Part shown: positions 51,431 through 64,000 of the stretch, in pieces | How positions within the stretch are numbered: the stretch's first letter is position 1 | Layout: every line of letters begins with the position of its first letter | Assembly: GCA_008711295.1 (NCBI GenBank) | Contig: VUYV01000068.1 | Span: 799,816 to 863,815, forward strand | Origin: Anarhynchus alexandrinus | Taxonomy: Eukaryota > Chordata > Aves > Charadriiformes > Charadriidae | Length of the DNA stretch: 64,000 nucleotides | Reading direction: 5' to 3' | The notes under the pieces: model-generated | The model's database searches: none | The model's input: the letters and a program-made list of their open reading frames with translations, nothing else | Told to the model about the DNA's origin: nothing | Translations under genes and position numbers: made by a program

Positions 51431-54400
51431 ACATAATATCAATCCAAATTAATTATACTTTTTAGATATCAAAAGAATAATTTTAAAAGTTTTTATCAAC
51501 ATAGATATTTTGTGACATAATCCTCTCCCACTCAGTTTCACTGAAGCATGTTTGCCTTTTGAGCACTAGCTCTAAGCTCTTCTTATTTGTTCCAGAACCA
51601 CATTATTTTCCTCCATGAAGCTGTATTGTCATCAGGCCTTGCTCATAGGTAGATGTAGGAATTAATCGTTAAACTAGAAACATTTTTTAGAGATAATTCT
51701 ATCTAGCAGACACAGAACAATCTTCAGCCGGTGGCAATACCTTGTTTAGAAAAATCATATTTAGAAACTTGGCAGGTATTTTGCCATTGGCAGGGATAGC
51801 CCTATGGTATAGGTTTTTAGACTTTAAATTACCCATTATAATGCAGATCCTTTCTTACATATGAAGGAGCTGCTTATCTAGGTCCTTCCTCTGATTTGGG
51901 AACCCTTGCAGACTCCCTGGCAGCAAGTCCAATCACCAAATCAGGGGTTCTCTACCCTCCCCTTTCAATTTGTCAATAATTACAGCAGATAACATCATAC
52001 CCTATGCAAAGTGCCAGTCCCTTCTGCCTTTCACCTGTCAGCGGTTCACTGGAAGCCCATTTTTTTCCTTTTTAGCTGGTAGATTGTGTATTAGAAAAAA
52101 ATAAATTCCAACACGTTAATAGATCCAGATTTAAGTCAAACTGAAGATGATATCCCAGCATGTTATGACTTTATGGAAACTATTTGCGTGCAATTTTTAC
52201 TGGATTTCTTTTTCTATATCAGTGGAAAGGAGGCTTATGAAAGAGTTTCTACATATTATTATACAGAGCAACTTGTTTATCAGTTTGTTATTCAAAATCT
52301 TCATTAGGCACTCAACAGCTAATTTAGACTTCTGAAAACCACAAGTGGTCTGCAGCTTTTGAACCTCAAGCTACTTTCTCACTTGAGGCACTTGAAAACT
52401 TGTGTATGTGATATATATATAATGAAGTTTGCAATGGAAACTGCAATCCCAGAAGATCTTCCTTTCAAGAGCTAATAGGATTTATAAACCCTATTTTCAC
52501 ATGCCACTTTTATACACTAGATACGCATGAGCACAGTTTCTGGTTATTTATTTCCAGCTTTTCACATCAGCTGTATGTTTTCATCTCCTTTTTTTCCCCC
52601 CAGTAGGAGAACTTCTCCACGCCTATTAAGTAGATACACCTCATCTATGAGCATAAAGTAAGGCAGAAAACAAGTAGAGATAATATGTGACTTCCACTGG
52701 TCTCCATCAAATCTAGTGCCTTATGGTACTGCCATATTCCTTAGACTTTCAGCCATGCTCTTCTGGAAAAATAAAATGAAGTTGGCTGCTCAGCCTGTCT
52801 ATAAGCAGCAGGTGGTGGGGAGGGATTTTGTGTGCATGCCAGAAATCCTCAACTTGAGGAGGAGAGTCTCTTAGCTGCAACTAAAGGATGGAAATATCTG
52901 CTAGCAGGTCAAACTGAATGCAAAATCCCGTTAAAACTGACAAGGAGCACTGAGATACATGACCTGAGCAGCAGAAGGACAGAGGGCCTGTGATGGTGAA
53001 ACCAGGACACTGCCAGCCTGGGGGTGATCTTCCAGTGATTTTTAGGGCAATCGGTGAGCAGACAGCCATCATTTTGACAAGAAGTTTAAACAAAAAGGGA
53101 ACATACGTGACTGGTGAAGAGCAACAGGATAAGAACATCTGAAAACTTCGGCCTGTCAATTATGTGAAGAGAAAAACACATTTATATAAGAAAATGTGTA
53201 CAACACTTGGGCTAAGTGAAGGTGGACACACATATTCCCTCCAAAGTGATGAGGACAGCATAACTATTTTTTTTTCATAAATAAATAAAAAAATCTGCCT
53301 GGGAAGCAAGCTATGGCCTCACGTATGCTCAACTAATTGAGAGAAGTCAAGGTGTGAAGGCACTGGTCCCAGACTAGTACTGAGGACCTGCTGGAGAACG
53401 AAAGCATTCAGGTAAGATGCAGAAACAAGCCTCTACCCACTGCATGTGTCACCTTTTGAGGACAAAGGCAGGGAACAGCAAAGTGCCCAAAGTGATCAGG
53501 TGAGACATGGGTGTTATCTGCTAACATTGGTGCAGTGGAAAGCTGGAAGAAGAAATGAGAATGGTGACACCACCCTCCCTCAAGAGTGTGGCGGTGCCCA
53601 ATTAATGTCCTCCCTTGCACCTGTTGCAAAGATTGAAAAAGAATTCTCCGTATCCAGGCAAGAGGTGCTCATACTCATTTTTTGAGTCAGGTGGGCAAAT
53701 ACTGTACAAATGGAGGCCGCAAGTGCTATTTGATATCTCCCATATCCCTCCCGGTGTTCAAAGAAGCTCCAGGAGAACTTCATCTATGAATTTTGGTCAA
53801 ATTAAGTGGCTGGTTTTGAACGCATTAAAAAAAATACATAGATGGGATTAAGAACATGATTTTGTTTCAGAAATGGTTACTTTTTAAAAGTATATTTAAA
53901 AAAAATGCTTCAATTAATTTTAAAAAATCAAATTTATAGCTGTCCTAATATGTGCTAACACTTGATAAAGAAAAGGGTAATTAAGAGCTCCCCCTCACAA
54001 CAGGATTACTTTTCATATACAACAGTCTGCCAAGAACCCACAAACCTGAACTTTTCCTGTAGATTCAAGTACTTTTTTCTTTTTTGTTGTTCAGTCATCA
54101 AACCAGGAGGAAGAACCCCAATCCATTATCAATTCTACCCAGACAGTAGGCAGCAGATGATGACCTGTCGTATAAAAGCATCTGCCTTGTGTGATGCTGA
54201 CCATACAGAGGAGGCGGGTGTTGAGTAGACAAACCAGACCCACATCCAACTATTCCTTGCCTCTTCCCCTACCCCTTCTGTTGATCAGGTCCTGTCACTC
54301 AAATGATGACTTTCTTTTAACCATCATGCCAAATACGTAGCATACTGCACGGCATTGGCAGCGCAGACACTATTCAGTTCTGCAGTTCTAGGGGGAGAGC

Positions 54401-57329
54401 CATAAATTTAAGAAGGGCCATCTCCTGGCGTGTCAGCCATTTACCTTTGTAGAGAATTTCTACCGAACACGCCTGTGACAAATCTCTTTTCTCCTTCCCT
54501 TTTCTTGGATTATGAGTATAATAAAACACACCCTCTGACGTTAATGGTCTGGTAATATTGGTTGAACTATTTGGATGCTAGGAGACACCACAACTGAGGT
54601 CATTTGTTCAAACAATGTATTGGATTACAGGATTCTTTTTACTTTTTGTTTTGCTTTTCTCTGCAGGACCCATTTGTATACTGAACGAAGTAGGATCTTG
54701 CTTAATACAGCTATTCAGTGTTTTATCTCACCTTCATCGTCTTGTCTAACCACCCGGTATTTCTGTTCTTTTGTGACAGGAGAATTGTCTCTTCTCCTGC
54801 ACTTTTCTGCGCACTCACACTATAACGTCTGAATACATAATAAATAGGTGTACATTTACTGTCACAGCAATCTGGTGTTGGGGGACTTTCACTTTTTACA
54901 GGTGGAGGATCAAGAGAAATTGAACTGTCAGACCATCCATTCATTGTACAGTCAGCTTCAGAGAGGCAAGATTTCTCCTTTTAGAGCACTTACATTCCAC
55001 AAACTTGTAATACGTGGTAATTATATAGTTCTATAACAGCAGATGCACTGGGGACATGGTGACACTAATTCAGATATCCTAGGCAAACTAGTAGTGCTGC
55101 AAGAGCCGCAAAGGATTGAAGTATTTGCATTACGCAAGTGAGCGCCGTCCCTCTCATAGCCCAGTGCCACATCATCTAGGCAGGACCTCTAGCTTTTAAA
55201 CAGCTAGGGACTGAGCTTCAAAGTGATGTGTTTGAGTGTTAAGTGCTTTTCTAAGTCTTACATCAGAAAATAGGGGGTATAAATTAAAGGATTTGTCTCC
55301 ACAGCAAAATGAGGTGCATCAGCTTTTGCACAGACAAGCCAGCATGGCTAATGCCATGGGTGAAGGAGACTCAAGTAGGCTTTGCAATACATCAGCCGAG
55401 GAAGGACCCAGGTGACGGTGGATGCTTACTAGGTATGGCCCATGCATGCAGGCAAAGCTTTTTATGTACGGTTCTGTTTACGGCTTGCAGGAGTGAATAC
55501 ACCACATTTACTAGGCTGTTATGCACGGTAATTCTAAAATGAGGGCCCTCTTAGTCAGTTCCTAAGAGCCATCACAGTCTCAAAGCAGTGATTCTGGTGG
55601 GAGCTCAGTCTGCAGAGGCAGCTGCTTGCCTGATGTCAGCGTTTCATTGCCAGAGCGCTCCCTCTCACAGAAGCTTAGAATACGGGTTTTGCAAGATTTC
55701 CCCCTCAAAACTGCGCTTTCCTGCTAAGAAAAGCAACATAATTTATGGACTTTTCCAGAAGCTGTCACTGGCAACAGTGAATTGTAGGATTCTCTCCGTG
55801 TCAGTTACAAAAGGTCAAATCAATGCCCCTTGTCTGCGTGTCTTAGTTCTCCTTTGCGGCCCTTTTGGCGCAGTCCCTGTCTTTAGTCTTTCTTCCCTCG
55901 GTGCCCCATCCTGTCCCATCCTTCTCCTCTCCTGCTCCCCTTGGCCGCATGCTCAGCATTTGAAGGGTCTTGCTCCACTGGGCGCTCCCACAGGACCTCA
56001 CCCCAGGTCTGCCAACAAACACTTTGTGCAACACTTGTGCCCAAACACATTAGAAAGTAAATTAACATTTCACGTTTGCTACAGACTTGGGCAGGAAGCC
56101 CAGAAAGAGTGATTTCTCTCTTACTGTCTCCAAGCTCAAAAATCAAAACAATTGATTCTGCTGCGAAGGGTGCCTGAGAGCCCCGGTGATCTCTGATAAG
56201 GTGAGGTACAATTAGTCCCACAGCAAACACAGGGCACAAAAAGCTAACAGCCCAACGGCTGATGTGATGAAAGCTTACAGGGGATAGTGCCTCAAAAGGC
56301 CTTACCTCTTCCAATGAGCACCAGATACTTATGAAGTCTGATCTGCATTTGAAGGCAAGCATTTCTTAGCCAAATAAATTACAAGTGTGTGAAACCTTGA
56401 AGCCGGGTGTGCTGTTCCTGCCAGCTGAACAGCTTGGGAGAGACTGGCATTATACATCTGAAATGCAGAGGACTCAGAATTTCTTTACCTTTTTTCCTTT
56501 CACTCGGCCTTAACTTTTTGGTAGAACAGAAAGCACCATTTTTGAACACAACAAACCTCACTACAGCCGTGGAGGGTTTATATTCTGCTGTTTTTAGAAG
56601 GAAGTATTGGATGTTAAGGTCTGCATACAGGTGGGAAAACTGTATAAAAAACTACTAGGAAAACAATGTGGAAAAGAGCCAAAAATTGCAGAGGATGGAA
56701 GGGGAAAGCAGCTGGCCGGCCACACCGGGGACTGCACTGATTGAGCAGGAACTGGAAAAAACTACCAGGCATTGCAGAGAGTGAAATAGGAGCATTGGGA
56801 ACTCCCTTTAGGTGAAACCTCAAGAGATAGGGAGATGCTGGTTTATTGGCTGTCACTGAGGCCAAATCAGCGAAGCTGAGGCCCATGGGGAAAGATTAGA
56901 TAGAGGCAGGTCGGTTATTTGGGAAAGGAAAGGAAAACGTGTGAAAAGGAATTGCTAGGTAAAACAACTCCTGCGACTGGGGCTCTGTTGATTACCTGTT
57001 GAACATCTATGCAGCTGATCAACACAGCCCAGAGCAGGACAATAAACCTGTTTTTGTAAGCATACTGTGCCCATCTGGCTTGCTTGCCTTGTCAGAGGTC
57101 TCCAGAGGATGTCCTTGAATGCCAAGCTTGGCATTGGAGGGTTGGAGGATGGACTGATCACCACTGTAACATCACTGGTACTAATCAGTCTTCCTAACAT
57201 ACAACCAAATTTATATTATTTATTTTCATTTTAATGAAGATTTAGTGCAAGAAGAAGTGTTTAGAAGTAGTTAATGTTATTGCAGACTATTGGTCTAAGC
57301 CTGTTTATGTTCTTCTGCCTCATTGTCCT

Positions 57330-57600
57330 TTGTAGCAGCCCTTTGCTGAGCATAGCCACGAGATGTCCGCGCTCCAGCAACACCTTGGTGTTCTGGCCGT
57401 ACCCTGTCCCACTTGTTTTCCTTCATTAATATGCTGCTCAGGGAAGGCTGCAGGACTTGCCCAAACTGGGCACTTTCTGGAGTTGTTTCCCTCAATAAAG
57501 TGGTACACAGGAGCTTGTGTCTGTGCCCTTGTCCTTTTTCCACACGCGTGTGCTCATCTCCATGTTATTCCCTGTCAAATACTTTCCCTGGTTAGCACAC
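57330..57600 (+). other. LTR-like stretch (tentative)
   Basis: A GC-richer patch contains an AATAAAG polyadenylation-type signal at about 57,494, followed by a GT-rich segment (GCTTGTGTCTGTGCCCTTGT). This is the order seen in the R-U5 part of retroviral LTRs. No matching second copy, clear TG...CA ends or target-site duplication is visible. A CpG-containing unique sequence is equally possible. Confidence 0.15.
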
Positions 57601-57735
57601 CAGAAATGAAACTTCGGCAGTACAGAGGACTCCGGGGGGTGCAGGCAACAATCAGTCTGTACTTGGGCCAGTGGGTCACTCTCTTAATTCACCCATGAAG
57701 AAAGTTTGGGAGAGAAAAACAAAATCTATTACATG

Positions 57736-57750
57736 AAAAAAAAAAAAAAA
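57736..57750. repeat. A15 homopolymer
   Basis: Fifteen A residues. The sequence before the run is not a recognisable retrotransposon or retrocopy. Confidence 0.8.
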
Positions 57751-59319
57751 GGATGCATTTGTAGCTGACAGCCAGCTAAGGATAAACTCAGAAGCAAAAG
57801 CTCTGGCAGGCTGCAGCCATAGGGTGCGATCCTTTCCCAGCCCAGTCACACAAAGGGTGGTTTGACAAATCAAACACAAAAAAGCTGCAATTCTGCATGT
57901 CTCCAGCAATTCCCTCAGCGAAGTTTAGCATGATATTAAAAAAAAGAAAATAACCCCCTGACTCCTCTGCCAGGAGTGCTTGGTGTGTGGTGCCACCCGG
58001 GGCATCCTGGCCGTGTGGGCAGAGAGGAGAGCCTTGCCAATGTCATGGCTTCCTTCAAGCCATAGCTGCCCTCAGCTGAGGCCATATGAGATGTAGGCAG
58101 GGCATGAGCCTCCCTTAAGGATAACATACCAGAGAGAAGGGCTGCAGGCAGGTGGAGGCCTGTAATTGCAACTACAGGTCCCCAAGCCCTACGTCCATAC
58201 AAGGCACCTCCAAAAAGGCTCAAACCCCTATTCCGAGTGGGCTTTTCCAGCGTGCCCTGTGTTGGGCCCCCAGGAGCAGCACCAGAGCCTGGGCTTGGTG
58301 CTTTCCTTTGAGAGAACACCCTCAGCCAGGATGTTGTGACAGACCAAGCACCTTGGGCCAAGAGACATACACTTTCTCCAGAAAACAAGAGAAGGGTCCT
58401 GTCCACAGGTCATGCTTATCTGGTGTGCTCAGGTCCTGTGCCGCCCTCCATAGCTACAGCTCCTGCCTGGCTGCGGGGTCAAGCACAGCCTCAGCACACA
58501 TCCACACACTCCACAAGCTGCTGCATGGGTGAGGCTTTCATACCTGCTCAGACTCAACCTGGCTGGGGGGGTCTGCTGTTTTGTACACTCATCCGTAAAT
58601 GATCACCTCCTTCTCACAGGCCCTGCACACACAGCATGGTTTCTTATGTCCTACTTTTATGGGTTAGCACCAAGCAGGAAACGCATTTGAATTGTTGCAT
58701 GCAGAAAATACAATTGCTGTGTGAGATTTCACTTGACCTAAATCCATCCAAGCACTGGCATTACGAGGAACTCAAATGGAGGTCACATCATTACAGGTGT
58801 GTTTGATGGCATCAACATATACCTCCAGATCCCCACAGGCTTGAGGGGATGTCCCCATGCAAAAATGTCTTCCAAATAAGCATAGTAGGGTCACATCAGA
58901 CTTCCAGTCTCTGACAGCCTACTTTTTACTGAAGGTTGCTTCAGTTTTCAGAACTTCATCAACATTCATCCCTAACCTCTGACACCCCCCAGCAGTCAGC
59001 TGTTTGGCATTTGCTCGGCATTGCAATGGGGTGATTCCTTCCCTCGAGCAGCTGGGCTTCTAAAGGTGCCAGAGACCCACCACGAAGAGACTTTTGCCTG
59101 CCAATGGGTTTTAAAGCAACCATTCGCTTGGTGAACTGAGCAGGGAGAGAGGAAACAAGAGCCCAGGGGTCCCCAGAAGGGGATGGTGCAGCAGGAGGTG
59201 GTCAGAAGAGAGGGAGGACACAGGTGAAGGAAAAACTGGGAGGAGAAAGGAGTGGGAAATCAAGTGGAAAGTAGGGAGGCCTTATGGCAGTTATGGACTT
59301 ACGACAGTGATATGGGTGA

Positions 59320-59457
59320 CAGCTGGGATTTTATGAAGCATATGAAAGAGTGACACGCTTTTTAGGCATTTTGAGTCTTTTCCGCTGCTGCATGATAAGG
59401 GAAATGCAGCTGCAAGAAGGCATATGGCTCAGATAAGAGGAGGCTAATAAACATATG
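59320..59457. promoter_or_regulatory. Candidate enhancer: E-box and GATA cluster
   Basis: Within 140 bases there are two CAGCTG E-boxes (59,320-59,325 and 59,407-59,412) and three CATATG E-boxes (59,339-59,344, 59,421-59,426 and 59,452-59,457). A consensus GATA site AGATAAGA (59,431-59,438) and a TAAT core lie among them. The block is free of recognisable repeats and non-coding. Clustering of this kind is typical of tissue-specific enhancers bound by bHLH and GATA factors. Function is inferred from motif density only. Confidence 0.35.
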
Positions 59458-62432
59458 GATGAGGTTTAAACCCAGCTAGATCAAAGGAATATATTTGGCT
59501 ATTCTCATAACAAGGGTTTTATCCTTGCCGTGCTATTTCCCCTCAGATAGGAAACTCATCCGTTAGTCCCAGGGCAGTTCAGCTTTTTTCTCCAGGTCTC
59601 TGAACAGCACTTGTGAGAGTCTAAAAAGAGAACTGATCTCCCAGCTTACACTTGCTCCCAGCACAGCCCTCTGATTTCTCTCTAGTCTCAGCTTCTCCCT
59701 CCCCAGCATCACCCCCAGATCACCCCCACCAGCCCCTGCACCCCCAGATCAAGCCAGGATGCTTCCCCAGCTCTGGCACTGGGCTGGGGAAAGGAGATGC
59801 ACGCTTGGGTCTTACCCTTCTCCAGGAGTGAGGCTGGAGCCATTGCACATAGATGGATGCACTGACCTAGATAGGCTGCCTGCAAGGCTGCTAACACCTC
59901 CTGCACCCGCCAGCACTGATAAAAGCCACCATCACTCTCTGCTGCAAGTCCTCACTCCACAGCTAAAGCTGCCAGGACTTGTTTTAACAGGTGTTTTTCC
60001 TGTGCACGTTGCTTAGATTTTTGTGATATTCCTTTTCAGTTAGCCTGACCGTCTGCCGAGGAGAAGCTCTTGCCCTTCAGACCAGAGACCTTTCCCCACC
60101 CAGGCCCTGATTGCCACCAGCTAGCCCAGCTGGCTGCCCTCGCTTAAAGGCAGAGCTGCCAGAGTCCCAGAGGATATGCTTTTTTCTTTAAGGAGCTCAG
60201 CAGATCACTCTGTGCTTGTTCACTCACATTTAATTCAGTAAAGTTAGCAAACATGTTTAACTAAAAGAGAATGACAACATCTTAAGGATAGCATTGAGTG
60301 GGATTTGGGGGCAGGATTTGGTCCATTGAGGAATAATAACTCCCCCTTTAAGGTAATATCTACTTTATCTGTTGCAAAAAATATATAGCTATGTTTACTC
60401 TCCATTGGTATTTGCCCGACAGACAATATTGTCTAGTTTTGAAAACACATCAGGCCACACAAAAGAGCTGCCAGATTCCTACTGAGCTGATGATTCCTTT
60501 TGTATCCTCGTTTTCCTTATCTTGGGATCCAGGCTGTCGTCTTTAATTATTTTAAAATGAACTGCCGCATCTTATCTCTTTTAGAATATTTTATCCTCTG
60601 TTCACTCTTGTATCTCTTCCTTATTCATGACATTAAAAGGAAGGAATTATGATTCTTCTTCTTTGATTATTAGTGGTTTAGCTCATTGCTTCTTAAATTG
60701 GGGAAACTTAAAAATTACATTCAGCCTTTCTATTCTGGTTCTCTGGTGTGAGCGTCCTTCCTGGCTGCTCAGCTCTTCCCAGCAGACTTTTCTCATATGC
60801 TGGATGATGAAATGCCACATCCTCTGGTTTGCCTGGAATGTATCAGCTACACGATGCTGGAGAAGAAGGACACCAGGAGACCAGAACAACCCACCTGCTT
60901 CATCTGCATTACTCCACTTCTCCTGACGCATTAACCACAGGTCTAACATCGTGACCACCGTGTCCCTCCCTGCCAGCCCAAACACTGCGGCCCTTTCCAC
61001 CCTGCTCGACACAGCTTTTGTTAACAACTGCTGTCTATCGAGGCACAACAAATCTGTGCACGGAGTTTGCAGTCTCCAGGCTGCACTTCATACCAAAGAA
61101 AAACAGTAATTTACAGTTGCACCCTGCTCTGCACGAAGGATTGAATACGCCTGTTGGTGTATATGAATATACCCATCAGTGTACATCACTGTCACAGGGC
61201 TTAGGTATGGCCTGGGGGGTTGAGACAAACACCAAAGGGACCGGCATTTAGGATAAAATTTTAAGAACTCTTGCTGTGAGTGGCATGAAGAGACTGAGGA
61301 TCTTTTTTAGATGTTTAAAGTGTTTGTGCATTACCCATACAAGGGCCTTCCCAGCCCCTTGGCATCTGACGGATCTCCAGGGCTTTCACCTGCCATCCCC
61401 ATCTGTGACACGGTGGGCCCCGTGTGGTCGCTGCGTTGTGGCCAGCCAGCAGCAGCAGCCACTCGCTTGTCACTGTTGTGGCCTGGGTGAGGAGAAAGCT
61501 GCTGCACCTGGTGGTGCTGTCTGTGGGGGCTGAGGGCCATTTTCAAAGGTGACTTCAGCATGTAGGCCCTTTAGAAAACAGGCAGGTGGTCTAAAAAGGT
61601 CAACGACAGAGCTCTGAGTGGGAGAGGAGGAATTGTGATGCTTAGAAACCAGCTTTTCTTCAAGATTATTTTAATTGTGGCCTCTGATTCACAAAAATTA
61701 AAGCCTGATCTATGCAATGTAGTCCCACCATAGCATGGACAATATGTAGGTAAATGCTTAGGTAGCTACATTTCTATTTGTTCAGCACTACACATGCTTC
61801 TAGTGATCAATAAAATACAAATTTGGAAAAGTGGGGACTGAGGGAAATAGGTTTTTAGCATTTTGATTATCACAGGCAGAATGTAATGAAGTAGCTCTAT
61901 GCCAAGACACTCAAATCGGCATCTTATGTGTACATCTAATGTATGAGTGTGCCTGTCAGGAGTCATTTATTTAATATGTTACCATATTAGGCTTAAAATT
62001 AAGAAATATTCTGTACAGAATTACAAGCACATGAACCTGCAAACACAAGAGGGTAGCTAAAAGCCAGGACACGCAGATGCAGAGTAGAAGCGGACCAAGT
62101 ATACGGACTAGTAAGAAGCAAGAAGGCGACACTTGGCAACAAGCTGCAGTGATGCAGACATGTAAATAATTAGAAGTGGCCCAGAAGAGCGGTGTACAGC
62201 ACCCAGCAAAGCAATCAGAGCTCCACACCGGGGAGCAGAACAGTAACTGGCATCAGAGCAGAAGCTGAAATGAAAGCTGACAGTGGAACAAATGTTGGTC
62301 GGTAAAACACAAGCTGATTATATACCAGTTAGCATTGATTCGGATGCCAAGAGTAACAGCAGGCACTGGAGCAGGGTGGGGGAGTGCGAGGCACTGAGAA
62401 AGAGCTCGGCACAACAGAGCAGGAGATGATTA

Positions 62433-62452
62433 AACAAACAAACAAACAAACA
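62433..62452. repeat. AAAC tandem repeat
   Basis: About five AAAC units followed by a C-rich run (CAGCCCCCCCACCCCCC). A simple microsatellite. Confidence 0.85.
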
Positions 62453-64000
62453 GCCCCCCCACCCCCCAAGGAGGAAATTATTAAAGCGGCACAAGCAGGG
62501 AAGCTGCAGCCGCCTCCTGTGGGGAGCAAGTTCTGTGGTGAGCTGGCAGACCTGGGAAGCCAGCAAATGACTGGGGGGAAAATGAATCGGTGTCAGTCGT
62601 TAGCCAGCATATGTTTGACCTTTCTGAGAAAACTGGCATAAGCGCTTTTATTAATGACTGTGGCAAGGAGATGGGCGGGCATGGAAGGAGGTTTGGTTTC
62701 CGGACCATCTGCAATCCTGCCTGCGAAGCCATGGTAAGGCAGGTGGCCACCAGCCAGCCCTGGCCCAGGACAGCCTCCCTTCTCACAGGCAAGGGGAGGT
62801 GACACCTGCTTATCCGCACTTCTCTTATGTGGGGGTAGTGGGGGGGTCTCATTTAACCCTTGAATGCTGGCATTTGGATTTGGGGACCTGTTGGAAGTTG
62901 TGGCGTGAACAAAAGCTGCTGTTTGCCTGGGGAGTGGGATGTTCAGGCTCTGTGCAGCCACCTCCTATCAGGAGAAAGGGGAGGATAACAAGAAGAAACA
63001 CCCAATAGGTTAAACCATGTCAGAGCTTGTATTTCATGATACATCGAGCCAGTGTTTCTGTGTCCATCAAGCTGCTTTCTTCTTCTTTCAAGGACACACA
63101 GCAAGTATTTTTATTCTCCTTTGTTATATTTTATCAGCAGGGGTAAAGTTAGGCAGATAACAAACCCCATCATGTTCACTGAAAAGAATTAGAAAATGTG
63201 ATCATAGAAATGGCTGGTTATTACATACAAATGCATACAGATGGAGAGCGCTGCAAAAAGTTATTCCAGTCAATAGCATAGATTGGTCAGCCTCACCTCT
63301 ACAGAAGAATTTAGGACAGTGACTCACAAGGATTTGTTTGTAAAGCTGGGATGTACTGCAAGAATTATAAACAGCATAAGGACTTGGGTGAAGAGGACAG
63401 TATAAGAAGATCGCTTGGTTGGGGTGTTACCAGCAGACATCTCAAATCGCAAATTAGCCCATTTCCCTTCATGCCTACGGTGCAAGACAAGACCTGTATT
63501 TATAATGGATGACTGGATTATTTCATAGGAGGAATTAGGTAGCCCTGCGGCTAGTAAAAGTATGAAATGTGATGGAAAAAAAGTGTGGCATAATTCACCT
63601 GGGGTCAAAGAAGAAGGTCTGTTGCCGCGCGCTGAGGCGGTACCAAGGGATGCTGGGGAGGAGGGTGATCTGGGTGCACTGCACAGCCATCCGCTGCTGC
63701 TTATCCTCCTGTGCTCCACAGCCGGGGAAGATGCGACAGCAGATCCCGGAGGTGTCGGGTGAAACATTTTCCACAGCGGCAGAGAAAGCCCTGGCACTGG
63801 ATGAGGTGCCGCAGCAGCCTCATTGAGCTGTCAGTGTGCCCTTCTCATCACCTGCCTTTCAAAAAGATGGTTTTTAACAGACAAATGGGAAAAGGGATGC
63901 TCAGAAACGAGAGACGACCCTCTCGGTTTCTTACAGGTAGATTAAATAGCCTGTCTTGTGTAGCCGTGTTAACAGAAGGCTGAGAGGGTTGAATTACATT

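Larger units (their letters stand above)
41338..64000. other. Non-coding distal flank with candidate regulatory segments
   Basis: No confirmed gene. The base composition becomes patchier, with GC-richer stretches near 55.5-59 kb and 61.3-63 kb. Items listed separately are the stop-poor tract at 46,740-48,452, an LTR-like stretch near 57.33-57.60 kb, an AAAC microsatellite and an E-box/GATA cluster at 59.3-59.5 kb. Repeat-free AT-rich blocks near 60.2-60.7, 62.6 and 63.3-63.6 kb resemble developmental enhancers by eye. Open frames up to 174 codons (55,588-56,112) show no domain and are treated as chance. Confidence 0.55.

Noticed and set aside
55588..56112. 174-codon plus-strand frame
   Set aside because: It is rich in Ser, Pro, Leu and Cys without domain structure, overlaps a 159-codon minus-strand frame, and lies in a GC-richer patch where stops are fewer.
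57936..58532. Overlapping frames of 126-156 codons on both strands
   Set aside because: Both strands are open because of local GC content; no motif or splice context favours either.
1..64000. CRISPR arrays, bacterial operons, tRNA or rRNA genes
   Set aside because: No regularly spaced repeats, no ribosome-binding-site-led gene chains and no cloverleaf or ribosomal signatures were seen. The sequence is vertebrate nuclear DNA.

Overview
The window reads as vertebrate nuclear DNA, most likely avian. It holds three fragments of CR1 LINEs, the dominant retrotransposon of birds and other sauropsids. I see no Alu, B-element or L1 sequence, the repeat load is low, and there is one GC-rich CpG-island promoter in AT-rich DNA. 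There are no operons, ribosome-binding sites, CRISPR arrays, tRNAs or rRNAs. Almost all short open frames look like chance.

Layout. (1) 1-12,535: AT-rich DNA taken to be intron 1 of a minus-strand gene. It holds a remnant resembling LINE reverse transcriptase near 10.2-10.4 kb and two weak, phase-compatible exon candidates (9,052-9,163 and 5,439-5,540). (2) 12,290-13,790: a CpG island with the only coding exon I can support, minus strand 12,761 to 12,536. It encodes 75 residues plus one base and ends at a perfect GTGAGT donor. The peptide is highly structured, with RRLS and SRSVEDL motifs and an aromatic GYYGYQPW stretch, but I could not attach a gene name. Upstream are GC boxes, GGAA and GGGA repeats with G-quadruplex potential, and one undetermined base (N at 13,338). 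(3) 13,955-14,460: a 5'-truncated CR1, minus strand, that still encodes the end of its ORF2. (4) 14,460-64,000: a gene-poor stretch upstream of the promoter, with CR1 pieces at 27,545-27,760 and 41,243-41,337, microsatellites, a possible endogenous-retrovirus gag remnant at about 39.54-39.63 kb, and an unexplained stop-poor tract at 46,740-48,452. Several AT-rich, repeat-free segments are dense in homeodomain-, E-box- and GATA-type motifs and look like distal regulatory DNA.

The simplest picture is the 5' end of one gene transcribed leftward from its CpG island, with a large first intron on the left and a long regulatory flank on the right. The best leads beyond that are the 46.7-48.5 kb tract with its intact exon-like 3' part, the phase-linked exon candidates in intron 1, and the E-box/GATA cluster at 59.3-59.5 kb. 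Conservation, expression and homology could not be tested here.
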